Source of the DNA: Diphasiastrum complanatum
Taxonomy: Eukaryota > Streptophyta > Lycopodiopsida > Lycopodiales > Lycopodiaceae
DNA length: 64,000 nucleotides
NCBI GenBank assembly: GCA_029204225.1
Contig: CM055098.1
Coordinates: 5,263,246-5,327,245, forward strand
Direction: 5' to 3'
In this document: in pieces, positions 61,201-64,000 of the stretch
Numbering within the stretch: position 1 is the stretch's first letter
Layout of the letters: each line of letters begins with the position of its first letter
Notes under the pieces: model-generated
Told to the model about the DNA's origin: nothing
The model's database searches: none
What the model saw: the letters and a program-made list of their open reading frames with translations, nothing else
Program-made: the position numbers and the translations under genes

Positions 61201-63926
61201 GCCCACCTACATGCATAAGCAATAAAAGAATAAATTTACTATAAATAGTAATGGCTCCTATAATAGCACGTAGGCATGGCCAAATTCACACTAAGGGGTA
61301 CCAAATAAACATTAATTCCTAACAGCCCCTTCTAGGAGATTGTCCTTGTCAAGTGAGGACTTTTTATCTTCTATAGCTAGTTTTCAAGTTTTTGCGACCA
61401 GATGAGTCTTCAAAAGGTTTCAATTAATGTCTTTAGAAAATTTTCATTAGCAAATAGATCATATTCAAATTGCGCTTCTCATCTCTATTAAAAAAAACAT
61501 CAATTACCATAAGAAAAAATTGACTAGCTTGCTCATCCTAATGGACACCCAAGAAATTATGTCTAGCCGTGTTTTTTGTTATGGTTATGAATAGAAGTGA
61601 CATGTTGGGCTAGGTGAACACCCTTTTCAGCCTGACTTTGTCAAATAAGTAGCAATCGCTTTCTCAAACTCAACAATGAACGTATCTGGATAATAATGAT
61701 GTTTTCTGAAGGTGGAACCTGCAAAGATTGCAGTTCTTGTCGAAGCATATGTTTCTCAAAACCGCCATCGTGATGTGCTGCTGGCACAGGTTGTGGTGTA
61801 CCTTGCTTCATTTCACGAGCAACCTGTAGTTCTGCCCTAAGTTCCTCATTTTCCTGCTTTAACTGCACAACATATTCCAAACACCACCAAAAGACAACAA
61901 AAAATAGATTAAGCATGTTACACTAACTCTCAAAATTCAGACCTCTAAAATATTGACACTAATGGCTTATTATACAATATCATGGTACAAGTAATCTTAA
62001 ACGTGCAATCTACAAATAAGATGCCATATTCTTAAGAAATAGTCTCCAGATAGAGTACACCAAGGCTAAATACATTGTCCATTCGCACAGCTGAATGCCC
62101 TCAGAATGTGACATCAAACTAGTTCTGGAAACTTGCAAAATGAAAATGCAGGCACTCTACGAATAATGTTGATGTAAAGTCTAGGATAGAACCTAGACAT
62201 AACCCAAAAATGAGGCATGCAAAACTTTGACTCTAAAGAATCCACCCACAAAGGTACTAGACATCAACTCCATAATGCATACTATGGACTATATGCTACA
62301 TCCCTACTCAACTCATCAGCACCCAGAATAGCTGCCAGTCACATGAATGAAGAACACTCCACATTAGGTTTCCTAACACCTCAGGTTACTTAAACAAAAT
62401 GTACAGTTCTAGTAGCTCTAGTGGTTTATACAAACTTGCTACTAAAAGTAGAGTGAAGCTTGTAAATCAGAAAGATCACAAAAACCAAAAAGTACGATTT
62501 TCTGTGCAAATGCTTGCATTCATAATTCTGTTGAGTTTTAAATGGACAAGCACCTTGATACATGTGATGATGATCTTGTACTACAAACTATTCCCTGTTC
62601 CATATAGAATAGGTAACCAACATGGGGGTACAGGAACCATGCATATACATGCAAAAAAATGCGTGACATAACTCTCCGTATCAAGATTCATAGAACAATC
62701 ACGACTCAAGTGTTAGGTCCAACCTTGCCACGGATCAAAATAAGTGTATCGTTTTTAGCATCCACTATAACCCTCAGTAAGGTAAGCTCGTTCTCCAGCC
62801 TTGTTAACTGCCCAAAAACAATTTTGCACATTAAGTCGACTATTCAATATTGCAAACTTTTGTTCCTGTGTGAAAACCCATCTCTTGACTTAATCACTTT
62901 AAACTTGGCAAAATATCAGAAATCCCTTATAATACAAGATATGCTCCTATATCCTAATTAAAGAATCTACAGACAAAGTGTGACAATTATCCAAAAATAC
63001 ACCCACTTGGAGCTAAGTAGATAACCATATCCAGCTTAGTATCATCTAAGAAGAGTTGACCAGCAAAATGAGCAAGTCACTTCATTTTACACATGCACTA
63101 AGTTCACGATTCAAACCAAGGATGCAAAACCTAAGTTCCTCATGAAAGTTCACCACTAACCTGTTCCAGTAGCAATTTTCCCTCCCCAGCTTCAAGGACA
63201 ACCTTTGGTGGTGACTTCCCAGTTTCAAAGCCAGATGGTTTGAAAGTAGGTAGAACATGGCGTTGGAAGGCATGGACACTGTTAGCAAGAGCACTTACTA
63301 GCCCAGCACCCTTGCTCAATGCATCTTCAAGAGATTGAATATGACCAACCATGGAGGCTTCTTGCGCAGCTGTATTTTTCTTTGCTTCCTCCAAAGCAAG
63401 GACAGACTGCTCCCTGTGATTTCTTGCTTGTTCCTTTTCGCCAAGAGCTTGTAGCAGTTGGCTTGATGTGCTTTGCAACATGGTCTTAAGCTGGTCCACT
63501 TCTAACTTAAGCTGCGATGTGCCAGCTTGCACTAATGATGCCACCTCTGCATCAAAGTGCTGGCGGAGCCTCTGGAGTTCTACACGCTGCCACAAGAAGA
63601 GGTTCTGTAAGCAAACAAAGGGTGGGCATGTAACAAGATTATGTTCATGTAGCAAGTCAGTTGCCAATGTGTCCTTTTTTGAAACATTGCTTTTGGAGAA
63701 CAGAAGAATCTAAACATTTTGCACATTAAAAGTTTTAAAGAATATTGTAATGAAATATGATTTCACACACGCATGCATATTCCTAGCTGTAGATTTCAGA
63801 TTAAATCACCTGATTTTTTTCACGATTAACAAGGTCATTTAGCTGACATTTTAACAAGTCGTTTTCATTGCGAAGTGAATGAGACAAAGCGTTTTCCACC
63901 TCAGCTGCTCTTGGATGGTTTTTCTT
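54827..63926 (-). CDS. Coiled-coil protein gene, eight exons visible, 5' end outside the window
   Basis: Exons (minus): 63926-63810, 63604-63161, 62807-62724, 61862-61719, 56978-56754, 56300-56250, 55476-55264, 55099-54827. Every intron is GT-AG and phase 0, and joined exons give 516 residues without a stop. The first exon starts after an AG, so earlier exons lie to the right. Heptad-like stretches dominate: VENALSHSLRNENDLLKCQL, LRQHFDAEVASL, LTRLENELTLLRVIVDAKND, LKQENEELRAELQVAREM, LKAKLKMYETEEQQGQGRLF and MDLMNTVNQLLVEVNQIKSE. A basic stretch RFQVRERVKQG and a Ser/Thr/Arg-rich tail (residues about 426-516) follow. There is no signal peptide or membrane helix. I do not recognise the family; a cytoskeletal, Golgi or basal-body scaffold is only a thought. 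An additional exon could hide in the 4.7-kb intron. Confidence 0.85.
57010..57355. other. Intron DNA, no element recognised
   Basis: Right after the exon at 56754-56978 (5' side on the minus strand). Only a 76-codon frame without features. Confidence 0.35.
57356..57720 (+). pseudogene. Possible LINE 3'-end fragment in the intron
   Basis: Plus-strand translation near 57525-57611 gives HEVESEDHFLLKGPIYYEIK followed by GRYYCLF. It resembles the E.E.HFLL.CP.Y..IR..Y phrase near the carboxyl end of some non-LTR elements. The expected cysteine is glycine here. No reverse transcriptase is seen, so this is tentative. Confidence 0.35.
57721..58194. other. Intron DNA before the CT tract
   Basis: No clear gene. 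TTAATAAAG at 58187-58195 leads directly into the (CT)n tract, as AATAAA does at 39748. Confidence 0.35.
58195..58249. repeat. (CT)n microsatellite in the large intron
   Basis: About 55 bases of CT directly after AATAAAG. Confidence 0.97.
58250..59216 (-). other. Intron DNA, probable leader of the LTR fragment above it
   Basis: Minus-strand frames of 65-90 codons (for example 59214-58942) have no family features. If the primer-like site at 59217-59228 is real, this would be the element's internal region. Confidence 0.3.
59229..59871 (-). mobile_element. LTR-like sequence in the intron, minus strand
   Basis: It starts TGTCAGAAATTGTGAACTCC at 59871, preceded by a polypurine tract AAGAGGGAG (59880-59872). 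A TATA-like GATATATAC is at 59607-59599. The lower end is taken from a poor primer-site match, GGATATCAGATC (59228-59217). Three short repeats of GTTGCGAACTGATT-like sequence lie at 59232-59310. Confidence 0.5.
59872..60440. other. Intron DNA between two LTR-like pieces
   Basis: A 64-codon plus-strand frame (60180-60374) is hydrophobic but featureless. Confidence 0.3.
60440..60887 (-). other. CAGCGATCTG-rich leader of the minus-strand copia element
   Basis: Variants of (C/A)AGCGATCT and CAGCAGACA recur more than ten times in about 350 bases without a fixed period. It lies directly behind the primer site at 60888-60899, so it is leader sequence. Confidence 0.5.
60888..60899 (-). other. Primer-binding site, one change from initiator tRNA-Met
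   Basis: GGGTATCAGAGC on the minus strand, just after an LTR end TCTGACA. Confidence 0.75.
60900..61324 (-). mobile_element. Copia-type LTR in the intron, minus strand (425 bp)
   Basis: It starts TGTTAGGAATTAATG at 61324, right after a polypurine tract AGAAGGGGC (61333-61325), and ends TTCTGACA at 60900. ACTATATATG at 61060-61051 is a TATA box. It has a polypurine tract on one side and a primer site on the other. Confidence 0.75.
61325..61718 (-). other. Intron DNA next to the exon at 61719-61862
   Basis: No coding sequence recognised. By position it would be the 3' internal end of an LTR element or plain intron. Confidence 0.3.
61863..62723 (-). other. Intron of the coiled-coil gene
   Basis: 861 bases with good splice borders. 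I see no element or exon in it. Confidence 0.5.
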
Positions 63927-64000
63927 CTGGAATTTCAAAACTTAATAAGTTGTCTCACTCACTAGCAAAGCTTCACTCTAGGGAAGTAGTAAGTAGCACT

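Overview
This is plant nuclear DNA from a large, repeat-swollen genome. The evidence is degenerate Ty3/gypsy and Ty1/copia elements using the plant initiator tRNA-Met primer site, a Helitron, a non-LTR element with a C-terminal nuclease-like domain, GT-AG introns up to 4.7 kb, and a plant-type SOUL haem-binding gene. I lean towards a non-flowering plant (fern or gymnosperm) because the elements are old and the genes widely spaced, but nothing here proves it.

Layout. 1-1105: minus-strand copia relic, of the same family as the element at 33-37 kb. 1106-10700: two diverged minus-strand gypsy relics, separated by a segment with a perfect primer-binding site. 11-13 kb: a copia RNase H scrap and unassigned DNA. 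13.7-18.4 kb: a broken Helitron whose helicase is cut in two, with the halves on opposite strands next to (TA)n tracts. 19.35-19.94 kb: a small heat-shock protein pseudogene with an intron. 21.2-26.9 kb: minus-strand gypsy integrase and copia LTR/pol fragments. 27.3-30.4 kb: a LINE whose zinc-finger amino end is on the plus strand and whose reverse transcriptase and nuclease are on the minus strand. 30.9-31.7 kb: an intact single-exon SOUL gene (minus). 32.3-33.15 kb: gypsy leader relic. 33.27-36.99 kb: an internally deleted copia element. 39.27-40.49 kb: an inverted-repeat element with a 5-bp target duplication. 42.1-45.6 kb: an unknown transposon-like ORF and a gypsy leader/gag remnant. 46.06-48.8 kb: copia pol remnant with a 3' LTR carrying tandem repeats. 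50-51.3 kb: a gag-like decayed ORF.

54.8-63.9 kb holds the second real host gene, on the minus strand. It is a coiled-coil protein with eight exons in the window; its 5' end lies beyond the right edge. All seven introns are phase 0, and the largest contains LTR fragments and a possible LINE scrap.

Only the SOUL gene and the coiled-coil gene look functional, and nothing ties them together. The most unusual structural theme is rearrangement at dinucleotide repeats. About 14 long dinucleotide tracts total roughly 1.4 kb. Two of them bound the Helitron inversion and one marks the truncation of a copia LTR. I found no tRNA or rRNA gene, no CRISPR array and no viral gene.
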